Under the pieces are notes generated by a model. That model was not told the origin of the DNA. It made no database searches and saw only the letters and a program-made list of their open reading frames with translations. Shown one piece after another: positions 1 to 7,360 of a DNA stretch of 15,900 bases. The first letter of the stretch is position 1, and every line of letters starts with the position of its first letter. The DNA comes from Spirochaetales bacterium (GTDB lineage Bacteria > Spirochaetota > Spirochaetia > DTKZ01), in assembly GCA_017998025.1 (NCBI GenBank), contig JAGODW010000008.1, positions 1-15,900 of the forward strand, read 5' to 3'. The translations under genes and the position numbers were made by a program.

Positions 1-276
1 AGTCTGGAAGGGGTAGTATGCATGGGAGCTGATTTCTATGAAACTCCGGCGGATAAACTAGAAAATCGAAGAAAGGGAGTTCCCGATATCGGGATCGGCC
101 GAGGGACTCGAATTCGAGGAGCGATCATCGATAAAAATGCACGGATTGGAGAAGGATGCAGGATCGGCGTGGATGATATTCCCCGGAGGGATGGCGATTA
201 TGGAACCTACTTTATTCGGGATGGAGTTATTATCATTCCAAAGAACGGCTGCATTCAGCCTGGAACCGTAATATGA
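1..276 (+). CDS. glgC: Glucose-1-phosphate adenylyltransferase, C-terminal part (5' end outside window)
   Basis: GlgC makes ADP-glucose from glucose-1-phosphate and ATP, the first committed step of glycogen synthesis in the cytoplasm. The frame is open from base 1, so this is the last 91 codons of a gene that begins to the left of the window. What is visible fits the C-terminal left-handed beta-helix of the family: a V-V-C-M-G-A-D-F-Y-E stretch (bases 16-45), then GIGRGTRIRGAIIDKNARIG (about 91-150), and the usual ending YFIRDGVIIIPKNG...GTVI (about 208-273). The stretch between these is a little shorter than in many homologues. Stop TGA is at 274-276. The last 44 bases overlap the convergent Nudix gene. 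The catalytic N-terminal domain is not in the window, so activity and allosteric type cannot be judged. No other glycogen gene is visible next to it. Confidence 0.92.
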   Translation, partial: SLEGVVCMGADFYETPADKLENRRKGVPDIGIGRGTRIRGAIIDKNARIGEGCRIGVDDIPRRDGDYGTYFIRDGVIIIPKNGCIQPGTVI

Positions 277-655
277 AATAGGGTTTTAATTTCTGAAATA
301 ATACTCGATCCGAATCGGCTAAATCTAATCCCTCTATCTCTTCGAGGGTAAACCAACCGATCTCTGTGTGTTCCGCCAAAAAAACCGGAGGTTCTCCGAT
401 CGTAGCTTCAAAAGAAATCAACCGATATTCAATCTCATTGTTCCGAAAACAGGTAGTAAACAAGAGCGAGCCAATGTGGGCATGGATCCCGAATTCTTCT
501 TCCAACTCCCTTGCCAACCCTTGTTCAGGCGTTTCCCCCCCTTCAACCTTTCCTCCGGGGAATTCCCACCTTGAGGCCATGCTTCCTCCAGGCATACGGC
601 GGGCCAAAAAAAATTTCCGCCCTTGCCGTATGATGGCAGCGGTAGATAAGAGCAT
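233..655 (-). CDS. Nudix hydrolase, MutT-like (8-oxo-dGTP diphosphatase type)
   Basis: Small cytoplasmic Nudix hydrolase of 140 residues, the usual size for MutT. The Nudix box is complete: starting at the G of GKVEGGE the pattern G-x5-E-x7-R-E-L-x-E-E-x-G-I is met without mismatch, giving the metal-binding glutamates. It is preceded by RWEFPGGKVE, typical of MutT-type enzymes that clean 8-oxo-dGTP or related nucleotides; a start like LLSTAAIIRQGRKFFLARR is also normal for that group. Substrate is inferred only. Two starts are possible: GTG at 658 and ATG at 655. The AGGA at 665-662 lies 3 bases from GTG but 6 bases from ATG, so ATG is preferred. The gene follows the membrane protein gene by a few bases, whose stop codon lies inside this ribosome binding site, so translation is probably coupled. 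Its 3' end overlaps glgC tail to tail. Confidence 0.9.
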   Translation of the reverse strand: MLLSTAAIIRQGRKFFLARRMPGGSMASRWEFPGGKVEGGETPEQGLARELEEEFGIHAHIGSLLFTTCFRNNEIEYRLISFEATIGEPPVFLAEHTEIGWFTLEEIEGLDLADSDRVLFQKLKPYFILRFQAECSRSLE

Positions 656-663
656 CACAAATC

Positions 664-1077
664 CTAAAAAAAGAGCATGCTAGGAAGAAAAAAATGCGAA
701 ACCCCTCCAATCAGGCAGATATATCCCCAGATATCTCTCCGTTTTAGTAGAACAGTGTTCAGTATTCGAAGTATCGGTATTTCCATGTTTGCACGCCCCT
801 TAAAATGTTCCAGGATAAGGACACCACCTCCTCCTAAGTTGCATACAGCCGGGAATAGATCACCAAAGAAGAGTGTATCCCCATACACGGGGGAAAGAAG
901 TTTAAAAACTCCCATAGCGGCAGATGCAAATCCCAAAAGGACGACCTGGTCTTCCTTTGTGAATACTTCCGTAATGAATGAATAGAATAGGGGTAATCTG
1001 TTTTTAAAAAATCCAGGGATAAGAAATACGGGGATACAAAGATTCATAACAATAGATAGGAGATAGAATTGATACAT
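664..1077 (-). CDS. Small multi-pass membrane protein of unknown function
   Basis: Not recognised as a named family. The 137-residue product has about four hydrophobic segments (roughly residues 2-23, 44-61, 68-90 and 116-137, counting from the ATG) with short polar links, so it is an inner-membrane protein with little outside the bilayer. A run of four glycines (LGGGGV) sits in the third segment next to a G-D-L-F-P motif. There is no signal peptide or lipobox and no catalytic motif that I can see. The longest frame begins at GTG 1086, but a GGAAGG sequence 8 bases before ATG 1077 and the predicted transcription start near 1092 favour ATG 1077. It is first in a two-gene unit with the Nudix hydrolase, driven by the promoter at 1099-1127. 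A family search against spirochaete proteomes would show whether it is conserved. Confidence 0.75.
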   Translation of the reverse strand: MYQFYLLSIVMNLCIPVFLIPGFFKNRLPLFYSFITEVFTKEDQVVLLGFASAAMGVFKLLSPVYGDTLFFGDLFPAVCNLGGGGVLILEHFKGRANMEIPILRILNTVLLKRRDIWGYICLIGGVSHFFLPSMLFF

Positions 1078-1087
1078 CCCACGCACC

Positions 1088-1133
1088 TTCCGGTTCCCAC
1101 TATAGTATTATTCCCTCTGCTGGTCAACCGGAA
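1088..1133. repeat. Inverted repeat flanking a promoter (possible operator)
   Basis: TTCCGGTT at 1088-1095 and AACCGGAA at 1126-1133 are perfect 8-base inverted arms 30 bases apart. One arm covers the start/leader region of the minus-strand promoter and the other covers its -35 box, so a dimeric regulator or a DNA loop is possible. No T-run follows either arm, which argues against a terminator. Confidence 0.4.
1099..1127 (-). promoter_or_regulatory. Sigma70-type promoter for the membrane protein-Nudix unit
   Basis: On the minus strand, TTGACC (-35, 1122-1127) is separated by 17 bases from TATAGT (-10, 1099-1104); each matches consensus at 5 of 6 positions. The predicted start near 1092 leaves a leader of about 15 bases with GGAAGG before ATG 1077. 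The -35 box overlaps one arm of the 8-base inverted repeat. Confidence 0.7.
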
Positions 1134-1135
1134 CG

Positions 1136-1669
1136 TTAATTGCTTTTCTGTACGTTGGTAATCAGTGAGTACGATTTATCTATAAAGACTACAATGGCTT
1201 TAGCTTTCTTCATCTTCCGAAGAGGAAAAGATACGCGAAGAACTTTCTCTTCACCGTTTTTCATGGGTAAATCAAGAAAAGCTTCTTTTTGTTCAGTTCC
1301 TAAGAGGAACGTTACAGGAATACCCTCCATCCCCTCAGGTATATCCTGGGTAGCACGCGCCTTGAAGGAAATCAGCGTACCTTCTCCATATTCATATGCG
1401 TATAGCGAGATATGGAATCCATTCATTTCCAGTTCACTTTTCGAAAACCCGAAAAACGTTTGATACGCCCAAAAAAGAATCAATAAAAAACCTAAATCCA
1501 TGAGAAAGAACATGAGCCCACGATTCTGCATAAAAAAACAGGGCAGGCTATGACAGCCCGAATCATCATAAAAGGCTGACCGAACCCGCGGATTTTTTTG
1601 CAACCGTTCCTCCCGGTTGTAATGGTACGTGTACGTCTCGTTATCGAAGGTCTCTTGCCTTTTCTGCAT
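1136..1669 (-). CDS. Single-pass membrane protein of unknown function
   Basis: A 177-residue protein that I do not recognise. A polar, charged N-terminus (about residues 1-48, rich in Y, R, E and N) is followed by one hydrophobic segment (about 51-70, ending LILFWAY) and a soluble domain (about 75-177) of alternating short hydrophobic strands that looks beta-rich. There is no signal peptidase site, so the most likely topology is an anchored protein with the C-terminal domain outside the cytoplasm; this is inference. The ATG at 1669 lies 29 bases inside the end of the NAD(P)H-hydrate repair gene, in another frame, so translation is probably coupled and the two are co-expressed. The pairing with a metabolite repair enzyme does not suggest a function. 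It is the last gene of the lipoprotein-nnr unit. Confidence 0.78.
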   Translation of the reverse strand: MQKRQETFDNETYTYHYNREERLQKNPRVRSAFYDDSGCHSLPCFFMQNRGLMFFLMDLGFLLILFWAYQTFFGFSKSELEMNGFHISLYAYEYGEGTLISFKARATQDIPEGMEGIPVTFLLGTEQKEAFLDLPMKNGEEKVLRVSFPLRKMKKAKAIVVFIDKSYSLITNVQKSN

Positions 1670-3173
1670 TGTCCCACACCATCTTTGAAAGCCCAGGAAG
1701 AAGATCCTGGGATAAAAAGTACCCCTGCGTTAAACGCACCTGCTTCGCTGTTTCTCCTAAAATCAAGACACCGGAAAGAGCTGCAGAAAGAGAATTCATC
1801 CCTTGAGCTAAAAATCCTGTAATCAACCCTGCAAGAACATCTCCGGTTCCGGCTGTCCCTAATACAGGGTTCATCCCATCATAGACCTTTATGCTTCCAT
1901 CGGGAGAAACGATGTAAGAAATATGCCCCTTGAGCACAAGTACGCAATGCAGTCGAGAAGCAAATTCCTTCGCTTTTGGTAACGGATTCGTTTTAAACGT
2001 ATCCCTCGTACATCCTGTAAGAGCTTCAAACTCTCCCGGGTGTGGGGTTAAAATCCATCCCTCTAAGTCCGGCGTCTCTCTTTCATCCAGCATCTGTTTT
2101 AATAGGTATAGGCCATCCGCATCCAGCACTCCCGGACGTTTCATAGATACCAGTCGGCGAAACAACGGCATCCGCTCTATCCCCCTGCCCCACCCGGGCC
2201 CGATTAAAAATGCAGAAAAGGCAGAACCCCATCCTTCGGGTATTGGATTCGGAGGTAAAGGTTTCACCATCACGGATCTACACTGGGAGGCCAGTACCGG
2301 ATACACGTCAGAGTCGGCCACTAAACTCACCATCCCTGCCCCTGCCCGGAGCACCGCCTCAGAGGCTAAAATCCCCGCACCCGTAGTCCCCACAGAAGAA
2401 CCGAACACGGCAGCATGCCCTCTTAGATTTTTATACTCCCATGGGTTCGGATATCGGATCAAGGAGGGAAGAGACTCTCCTGTTATAAGTTCGTACGATG
2501 TATTCAATTCCATAATTTCCCGGGGAGGAAAACCAGCGGATAAACAATGGATGGTTCCACAGTAGATTCGCCCCTCCGGCAGATACATACAGAGTTTTGG
2601 AACTTCAAAGGTAAGGGTTTCAAACGCCCGCACCACAGGAAAACCTGGAGCATAGTCATCCCCTAATCCGCTGGGGACATCTAAAGAAAACACCTTTCCC
2701 TGGGAATCGTTGATCTGATCTATCAGCTCTGGAATCGTCCCCCGTGCCTCCCCCTTTAATCCAATCCCCAAAATTCCATCGATGATTGTCTTTCCCCTGC
2801 GGATAGCCTCAAGAGCCGATACCCGTTCAGCTTGATAGTTTAGCATACGGCATCCGTGAGCCTTTAAGGCTGCGCTCTGTACAGTGGCAAGCTCACCCAT
2901 ATCTTCCTGAACCAACACCACGGTGATATCCGAAACTCCTTTTTGGAGCAGATGTCGGGCAATCACCAGGGCATCTCCTCCATTATTCCCTTTTCCTGCA
3001 ACTACTACACAAGGTTCCTCAAGGTACGGGAATAGATACTCTGCAGCAGATCGACCTGCATTTTCCATTAACACAAGAGCAGGGAGATGATAGGTTGTCT
3101 GTACCCGTTGATCCAGATCTAAAGCTGTACTACAGGTTGCTACGGGTAGAAAAGAGGTTTTTAAAGATCCCAT
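1641..3173 (-). CDS. nnr: Bifunctional NAD(P)H-hydrate repair enzyme (epimerase + ADP/ATP-dependent dehydratase)
   Basis: A 510-residue fusion of the two NAD(P)HX repair activities: the N-terminal half (YjeF_N/NnrE, about 15-220) epimerises R- and S-NAD(P)HX, and the C-terminal half (NnrD, about 240-500) dehydrates S-NAD(P)HX back to NAD(P)H using ADP or ATP. Seen in the N-half: LMENAGRSAAEYL (35-47), AGKGNNGGDALVIARHL (59-75), the IIDGILGIGL metal/substrate segment (130-139) and SLDVPSGL (163-170). In the C-half: FGSSVGTTGAGILASEAVLRAGAG (258-280, interrupted by no gap), VLDADGL (349-355), LTPHPGEFEALTG (375-387) and the catalytic GTAGTGDVLAG (439-449). Length and order are normal for the fused form. 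The start has AAGGAG 9 bases upstream, lying in the last codons of the preceding lipoprotein gene, whose stop is only 3 bases away. Confidence 0.95.
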   Translation of the reverse strand: MGSLKTSFLPVATCSTALDLDQRVQTTYHLPALVLMENAGRSAAEYLFPYLEEPCVVVAGKGNNGGDALVIARHLLQKGVSDITVVLVQEDMGELATVQSAALKAHGCRMLNYQAERVSALEAIRRGKTIIDGILGIGLKGEARGTIPELIDQINDSQGKVFSLDVPSGLGDDYAPGFPVVRAFETLTFEVPKLCMYLPEGRIYCGTIHCLSAGFPPREIMELNTSYELITGESLPSLIRYPNPWEYKNLRGHAAVFGSSVGTTGAGILASEAVLRAGAGMVSLVADSDVYPVLASQCRSVMVKPLPPNPIPEGWGSAFSAFLIGPGWGRGIERMPLFRRLVSMKRPGVLDADGLYLLKQMLDERETPDLEGWILTPHPGEFEALTGCTRDTFKTNPLPKAKEFASRLHCVLVLKGHISYIVSPDGSIKVYDGMNPVLGTAGTGDVLAGLITGFLAQGMNSLSAALSGVLILGETAKQVRLTQGYFLSQDLLPGLSKMVWDNAEKARDLR

Positions 3174-3176
3174 ATC

Positions 3177-4418
3177 TCATCGCTCCTTCAAGAGAGCGTC
3201 AGAACGCCACCAAACAACTTTGGCTGCAACATCCGTTACGAGCAGAGCGGAAAGAATTCCTTCCCTGGAAACATGAAAACAGGAATAAAGCAGTTGGCTG
3301 TCTTCGATTCTTAGATTCCTCCTATGAAGTACTTTCCCATTGGCCTGAAGAATCAAAAGTTGATATAGATCAGTATCCTGGCGGCATAAGAAGAAAAAAT
3401 AGTTTCCCTCCACTATCCCTATCAGTTCGTAGGCCAATCGTAACTCTTGTGTTTCAAAGGTCCCTGCTGGTTTAAGAGTCTGGATATTTTCCGGAACTTC
3501 AAAAAACTCTTTAAATCCCTGCTCAGAAAGATCAAACCGGTATATCCGTGTGCCTATGTGCTCGATTCCGTAGCGAATACCTGTTTGAGAATCTACTCCC
3601 TCTTTGAAATAGCTTATCTTGAAGAATAATAAAGGATCCACAGCAGAGGGAAGGATCGTTTCCAGACTGGGAAACACCTTCCCCTCAAAAGGTACCGGAA
3701 GATCTTCCAGGGAAAGACTGGATTTGTTAAAAAGGGCTCCGTTAGAAGTAAACCAATAGACAATCCACTTTCTCGGTGTGCGACAGATTACTACAACTTC
3801 GTCATTCCGGGTTACAGTAACAGATTCTATGTAAGGGAAGGGAGTCCCTCCGGTCCCTTCCTGCCCCAGGTAGCCCTGGTACTCACCATTCTCAAACTTT
3901 AGCACAATACTGTTAAGTCTTACTCCTAGTTCACCATCAAACACACTCCGTTCCTCCGGAAGTCGATCTTCTATGTAGAGGAACTTATTGGACGTCACCG
4001 CTATTTCCCCAATCTGGTTAAATGCATACGGGTACGCCCGTTTATTGGTAACCGATTCCGACACACTGGAGGGTACCAGCAAAGGCTCGGGGTTCTTTTC
4101 CGGGTTGTAATACAATGTCAATAAATCTCCATAGGAAGAAAACACCATTACTTTCGCAGAAGCCCCATCAGAAATATAGAATCGTCCATCATGCATGAAA
4201 AGATCTGTTTTTATCAGTGATGGGCTTTCAGTAATTTGAAACGCATCCAGCTGATCTTCCATCTTTCCAAAGGAAAGGGAAAATAATTCTTCCCGTTCCA
4301 GATTAAGGGAAGAAGTCCGGGTACAACCGATGAGATATCCGCCAAAAAAGAGAATTAGTAAGAAATAACCCGTAAGGCGGACCCCTCTAGAGGATCCCCT
4401 GCACGCATCTGTTGACAT
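3177..4418 (-). CDS. Putative lipoprotein, beta-propeller-like, unknown function
   Basis: A 413-residue exported lipoprotein of unknown role. The N-terminus has a basic region (two Arg among the first 14 residues), a hydrophobic core (YFLLILFFGGY) and a lipobox L-I-G-C with the acylated cysteine at residue 32, so the mature protein is membrane-anchored on the outer face of a membrane. The mature part has repeated short strands of the type FYISDGASAKVMVFSSYGDL and further blocks of about 45-60 residues, as in NHL/six-bladed beta-propellers; the fold is my inference. A longer frame starts at 4499 but would run 9 bases into secA and lacks a ribosome binding site. ATG 4418 fits the lipobox distance and sits 6 bases behind a good -10 box. 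First gene of a unit with nnr, which starts 3 bases after its stop. A BamHI-XbaI-like string in the signal region is chance. Confidence 0.8.
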   Translation of the reverse strand: MSTDACRGSSRGVRLTGYFLLILFFGGYLIGCTRTSSLNLEREELFSLSFGKMEDQLDAFQITESPSLIKTDLFMHDGRFYISDGASAKVMVFSSYGDLLTLYYNPEKNPEPLLVPSSVSESVTNKRAYPYAFNQIGEIAVTSNKFLYIEDRLPEERSVFDGELGVRLNSIVLKFENGEYQGYLGQEGTGGTPFPYIESVTVTRNDEVVVICRTPRKWIVYWFTSNGALFNKSSLSLEDLPVPFEGKVFPSLETILPSAVDPLLFFKISYFKEGVDSQTGIRYGIEHIGTRIYRFDLSEQGFKEFFEVPENIQTLKPAGTFETQELRLAYELIGIVEGNYFFFLCRQDTDLYQLLILQANGKVLHRRNLRIEDSQLLYSCFHVSREGILSALLVTDVAAKVVWWRSDALLKER

Positions 4419-4424
4419 CGAATC

Positions 4425-4453
4425 AGTGTAGCTACAGAGTATCCGATTGTCAA
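4425..4453 (-). promoter_or_regulatory. Sigma70-type promoter of the lipoprotein-nnr operon (leaderless geometry)
   Basis: On the minus strand, a perfect TTGACA (-35, 4448-4453) lies 17 bases from TACACT (-10, 4425-4430, 4 of 6 matches). Only 6 bases separate the -10 box from the ATG at 4416-4418, so the expected transcription start is the start codon itself. Confidence 0.65.
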
Positions 4454-4484
4454 TCTTGACCTGTCTTACTATAGAGGATAGAAT
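4447..4484 (+). promoter_or_regulatory. secA promoter region, two overlapping candidates
   Basis: Candidate A: TTGACC (4456-4461), 17 bases, TAGAAT (4479-4484), each 5 of 6 to consensus, with 6 bases from -10 to ATG 4491 (leaderless). Candidate B: TTGTCA (4447-4452), 17 bases, TATAGA (4470-4475), with a predicted leader of about 9 bases that has no ribosome binding site. In both cases the secA mRNA would have little or no leader. The -35 boxes abut or overlap that of the divergent lipoprotein promoter. Confidence 0.6.
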
Positions 4485-4490
4485 TTCTAC

Positions 4491-7211
4491 ATGCTCCAAA
4501 AAATTTTAGAAGCTTTGCTTGGATCAAAGAACGATAAAGACATTAGTGCGTTACTTCCCTTGCTCCATGAGGTAAATGCCAGAGAGCAATGGGCGATGAG
4601 CTTGCACGATGATGATTTCCCTACGGAAACGGTTCGTTTAAGAGGTTTAGTAGAAGAGGGAGTCAGTCTCGATAAGTTATTGCCTGAGGCTTTCGCCCTT
4701 GCACGCGAAGCCGCACGAAGGGTTCTTACCGAAAGATTGTACGATGTTCAAATTCTCGGAGGAATTGTACTGCACCAGGGGAAAATCATGGAAATGAAAA
4801 CAGGAGAGGGAAAAACGATCTCTTCTGTTCCTGCTGCCTATTTGAACGCCCTAACGGGCAAGGGTGTGCATATTGTTACGGTAAATGACTACCTAGCGGA
4901 ACGCGATTCTGAGTGGATGGGAAGAGTCTATAAGTTTCTGGGAATTTCTGTAGGAGTCATCCTTTCCCAGATGGATAATGAAGCCCGAAAAAAAGCCTAT
5001 GCAGCAGATATAACGTATGGAACCAATAATGAGTTTGGTTTTGACTACCTGCGGGATAATATGCGGTACGATATAGGCGGAAGGGTTCAACGGGGCCACA
5101 ATTTCTGTATCATTGATGAAATCGATTCAATTCTGATTGACGAAGCTAGAACACCCCTTATTATTTCTGGAGCTGCAGAAGACGATACGATAAAAATCCT
5201 CAATGCAAATAAAGTAGTGAAATTTCTGGTAGAATGTGAAAAAGATCCTGCTACCGGCGAGTACCCAGAGGAACCCAGGGGGGATTTCAAGATCGACGAA
5301 AAGGGTAAACGGATATCCTTTACCGATGAAGGGTTAAACCACCTGGAAGAGATCCTGCAGGGCCGTAAGATCATTCAAGGGTCCCTGTTTTTAGATGAAA
5401 ACTTTGAATACATCCATTACGTTACCCAGGCACTTAGAGCGCATTATCTGTTTCACAAGGATACAGATTACGTGGTGCAGAACGGACAGGTACAAATCGT
5501 AGATGAGTTCACCGGACGGATCCTATACGGTCGTCGGTACTCGGAAGGATTACACCAGGCCATCGAGGCAAAAGAAAACATCCGGGTAGCAGAACGGAAC
5601 CGAACCCTGGCTACCATTACGTTCCAGAACTATTTCCGCATGTACAAAAAAATATCCGGTATGACAGGTACCGCAGATACAGAAGCTAAAGAGTTCAATA
5701 AGATATACAATCTAGATGTAGTGGTTATCCCCACAAATCGACCGGTGATTCGGGCTGATGAAGACGATCTAATTTATCTCAATGAACCGGATAAGTATGA
5801 AGCGATTTGTAATGAAATAGAACAAGTTCACCGAAAAGGACAGCCTATTCTGGTAGGAACTATTTCCATAGAAAAATCTGAACAGCTCTCTAAGCTCCTT
5901 TTAAAACGCAGCATCCGGCACGAGGTTCTAAATGCAAAGAACCACGCTCGTGAAGCACTAATTATTGCCGAGGCAGGGGCCAAAGGATCTGTTACCATAG
6001 CCACTAACATGGCCGGGAGAGGCACGGATATAAAATTGGGAGGAAACCCTGAATTCCGGGCACGAAAGCGGGCAGGTACCGATGCATCTGAGGAAGAATA
6101 CCGTTCTGCATATGAAAAAGAGCTATCCCTTTGGTTTCAGCAGTATGAAGAAGTGAAACAAGTGGGGGGATTGTATGTTTTAGGCACGGAACGACATGAA
6201 TCCCGACGTATCGACAACCAGCTTCGAGGCCGTTCGGGAAGACAGGGAGATCCGGGAAAATCTCGTTTCTTTCTTTCAATGGACGATGATCTTATGCGTC
6301 TGTTCGGAGGCAGCAAGGGAAACCTGAAATCTCTTCTGGAAAGAGTAGGCATGCGGCCAGGAGAACCCTTGAATCATCCCCTGTTAAACCGTTCCATTGA
6401 ACGAGCACAGATGAAGGTAGAGGAGCGGAATTTCGAGATCCGAAAACATCTTTTAGAGTACGATGATGTATTGAACGAGCAACGAAAATTTATTTATACG
6501 CGGAGGGATGAAATTCTTGAAGATCCAAATCTGCTGGAACGGATCCTCTCTACAGCAGAAGAGCTCCTGGATGAAATTCTTATCCCTTTTACAAAAACAC
6601 GCGGAGAAGATGCTACGGTGTTAGGAGAGGTTCTTAAGAACCTGCGGACAACGTTCCAGTACACTCCAGGTAACGCTCTGGATGATCTTTTGGGTACTAG
6701 CCCGGAAAATTTGAAAGTGCGGGTCCTGGAGGATTTACGGAAAGATCTATACGCGAAAGCTGAGCTTGTAGGACCGGAAACATTCAATATGGTTATTCGG
6801 TATGAATATTTACGCGCCATAGACTCGAAATGGCAGGATCATCTAGAAAATCTGGAGGCTCTCCGGGAAGCTGTGTACCTCCGTTCCTACGGGCAGAAGA
6901 ACCCCCTCCTTGAATATAAACTGGAAGGTTTTGAAATATTTGACCAGCTCTTGTATGACATTCGTACTACGATTGCTAAAAAAATGTTCCAGGTGCGGAT
7001 AGAACGGGCAAAGGAGCGGACACCTCCTTCCGGGAAAGTCCCGGTAGGTACGGCAAGTCACAATGCAGTAAGTGCCTTCGATAAATCCGGGGGCGACGCA
7101 GGTTCACAACCTCAAAACGTACAGATACGCCGTGTTACAGAAAAAGTAGGAAGGAATGATCCCTGTCCCTGCGGCAGCGGGAAAAAATACAAGCATTGCC
7201 ACGGAAGATAA
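4491..7211 (+). CDS. secA: Preprotein translocase ATPase SecA
   Basis: SecA pushes unfolded preproteins through SecYEG at the inner membrane by ATP hydrolysis. The 906-residue length is typical. Visible in order: N-terminal helix MLQKILEALLGSKN; NBD1 with Walker A MKTGEGKT (102-109) and the DEAD-like DEID (209-212, followed by SILIDEARTPLIISG); the preprotein cross-linking region; NBD2 with ISIEKSEQL and TNMAGRGTDIKLGGNPE; RIDNQLRGRSGRQGDPG; the helical wing and scaffold; and a C-terminal zinc-binding SecB/lipid-binding tail with C892, C894, C903 and H904. All key residues are present. The 3 bases before and the region around ATG 4491 have no good Shine-Dalgarno (a GAGG at 4474-4477 is 13 bases away and inside the promoter), so initiation may be leaderless. 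It stands alone, divergent from the lipoprotein operon and convergent with the M23 peptidase unit. Confidence 0.98.
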   Translation: MLQKILEALLGSKNDKDISALLPLLHEVNAREQWAMSLHDDDFPTETVRLRGLVEEGVSLDKLLPEAFALAREAARRVLTERLYDVQILGGIVLHQGKIMEMKTGEGKTISSVPAAYLNALTGKGVHIVTVNDYLAERDSEWMGRVYKFLGISVGVILSQMDNEARKKAYAADITYGTNNEFGFDYLRDNMRYDIGGRVQRGHNFCIIDEIDSILIDEARTPLIISGAAEDDTIKILNANKVVKFLVECEKDPATGEYPEEPRGDFKIDEKGKRISFTDEGLNHLEEILQGRKIIQGSLFLDENFEYIHYVTQALRAHYLFHKDTDYVVQNGQVQIVDEFTGRILYGRRYSEGLHQAIEAKENIRVAERNRTLATITFQNYFRMYKKISGMTGTADTEAKEFNKIYNLDVVVIPTNRPVIRADEDDLIYLNEPDKYEAICNEIEQVHRKGQPILVGTISIEKSEQLSKLLLKRSIRHEVLNAKNHAREALIIAEAGAKGSVTIATNMAGRGTDIKLGGNPEFRARKRAGTDASEEEYRSAYEKELSLWFQQYEEVKQVGGLYVLGTERHESRRIDNQLRGRSGRQGDPGKSRFFLSMDDDLMRLFGGSKGNLKSLLERVGMRPGEPLNHPLLNRSIERAQMKVEERNFEIRKHLLEYDDVLNEQRKFIYTRRDEILEDPNLLERILSTAEELLDEILIPFTKTRGEDATVLGEVLKNLRTTFQYTPGNALDDLLGTSPENLKVRVLEDLRKDLYAKAELVGPETFNMVIRYEYLRAIDSKWQDHLENLEALREAVYLRSYGQKNPLLEYKLEGFEIFDQLLYDIRTTIAKKMFQVRIERAKERTPPSGKVPVGTASHNAVSAFDKSGGDAGSQPQNVQIRRVTEKVGRNDPCPCGSGKKYKHCHGR

Positions 7212-7238
7212 AAGGGAAATGCTGCTTACATTAAACTT

Positions 7239-7255
7239 AAACCCTATGAGGTTTT
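7239..7255. terminator. Weak hairpin between convergent genes, possible bidirectional terminator
   Basis: AAACC (7239-7243) and GGTTT (7250-7254) form a 5-pair stem with a 6-base loop, followed on + by TTTTCTCT and, on the other strand, by GTTTAAGTTT. It lies between the convergent secA and the 38-residue peptide gene, where a terminator would be expected, but the stem is short and AT-rich and the loop holds the small gene's stop codon. Weak support only. Confidence 0.25.
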
Positions 7256-7360
7256 CTCTATCGGTACAGCTTGAGGAGTGTGTGCCCGTGCAGCAGAATA
7301 GGCATTAATAAATGCAACCAATGCAAAGAGAATGATGATAAAAATTGCTACTCTCCGCAT
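7244..7360 (-). CDS. 38-residue hydrophobic/secreted small peptide, unknown function
   Basis: A short gene of 38 codons with ATG at 7358-7360 and stop TAG at 7244-7246. Its ribosome binding site is among the best in the window: AGAGGAGAG ends 5-7 bases before the ATG (AGGAG at 7368-7372). The product starts MRRVAIFIIILFALVAFINA (residues 1-20), a basic N-terminus plus a run of about 15 hydrophobic residues, followed by YSAARAHTPQ and a short polar tail. A-Y-S-A or A-A-R-A could be signal peptidase I sites, so it may be either a single-pass membrane peptide or a secreted one of under 20 residues. It lies 30 bases behind the LysM/M23 peptidase gene on the same strand, so it is probably the second gene of that transcript. 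No family is recognised; the call rests on the ribosome binding site, the hydrophobic pattern and the position. Confidence 0.6.
   Translation of the reverse strand: MRRVAIFIIILFALVAFINAYSAARAHTPQAVPIEKTS

Noticed and set aside
1930..2565. Open frame of 211 codons on +
   Set aside because: Entirely antisense to nnr, which has full domain motifs on the other strand; the product is low in recognisable pattern and rich in P/S/R.
3095..3475. Open frame of 126 codons on +
   Set aside because: Covers the junction of nnr and the lipoprotein gene in antisense; no motifs or start signal.
4387..4401. GGGGATCCTCTAGAG (minus strand), identical to part of a common cloning polylinker
   Set aside because: The match ends after 15 bases, the reading frame and lipobox continue normally across it, and no other vector sequence is present; taken as chance.
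4456..4475. TTGACC followed by TATAGA as a secA promoter
   Set aside because: The spacer is only 8 bases; these two boxes pair better with other partners at 17 bases.
4419..4499. Longer lipoprotein start at 4499
   Set aside because: It would run over both promoters and 9 bases into secA, has no ribosome binding site, and puts the lipobox cysteine at residue 59, far from the N-terminus.
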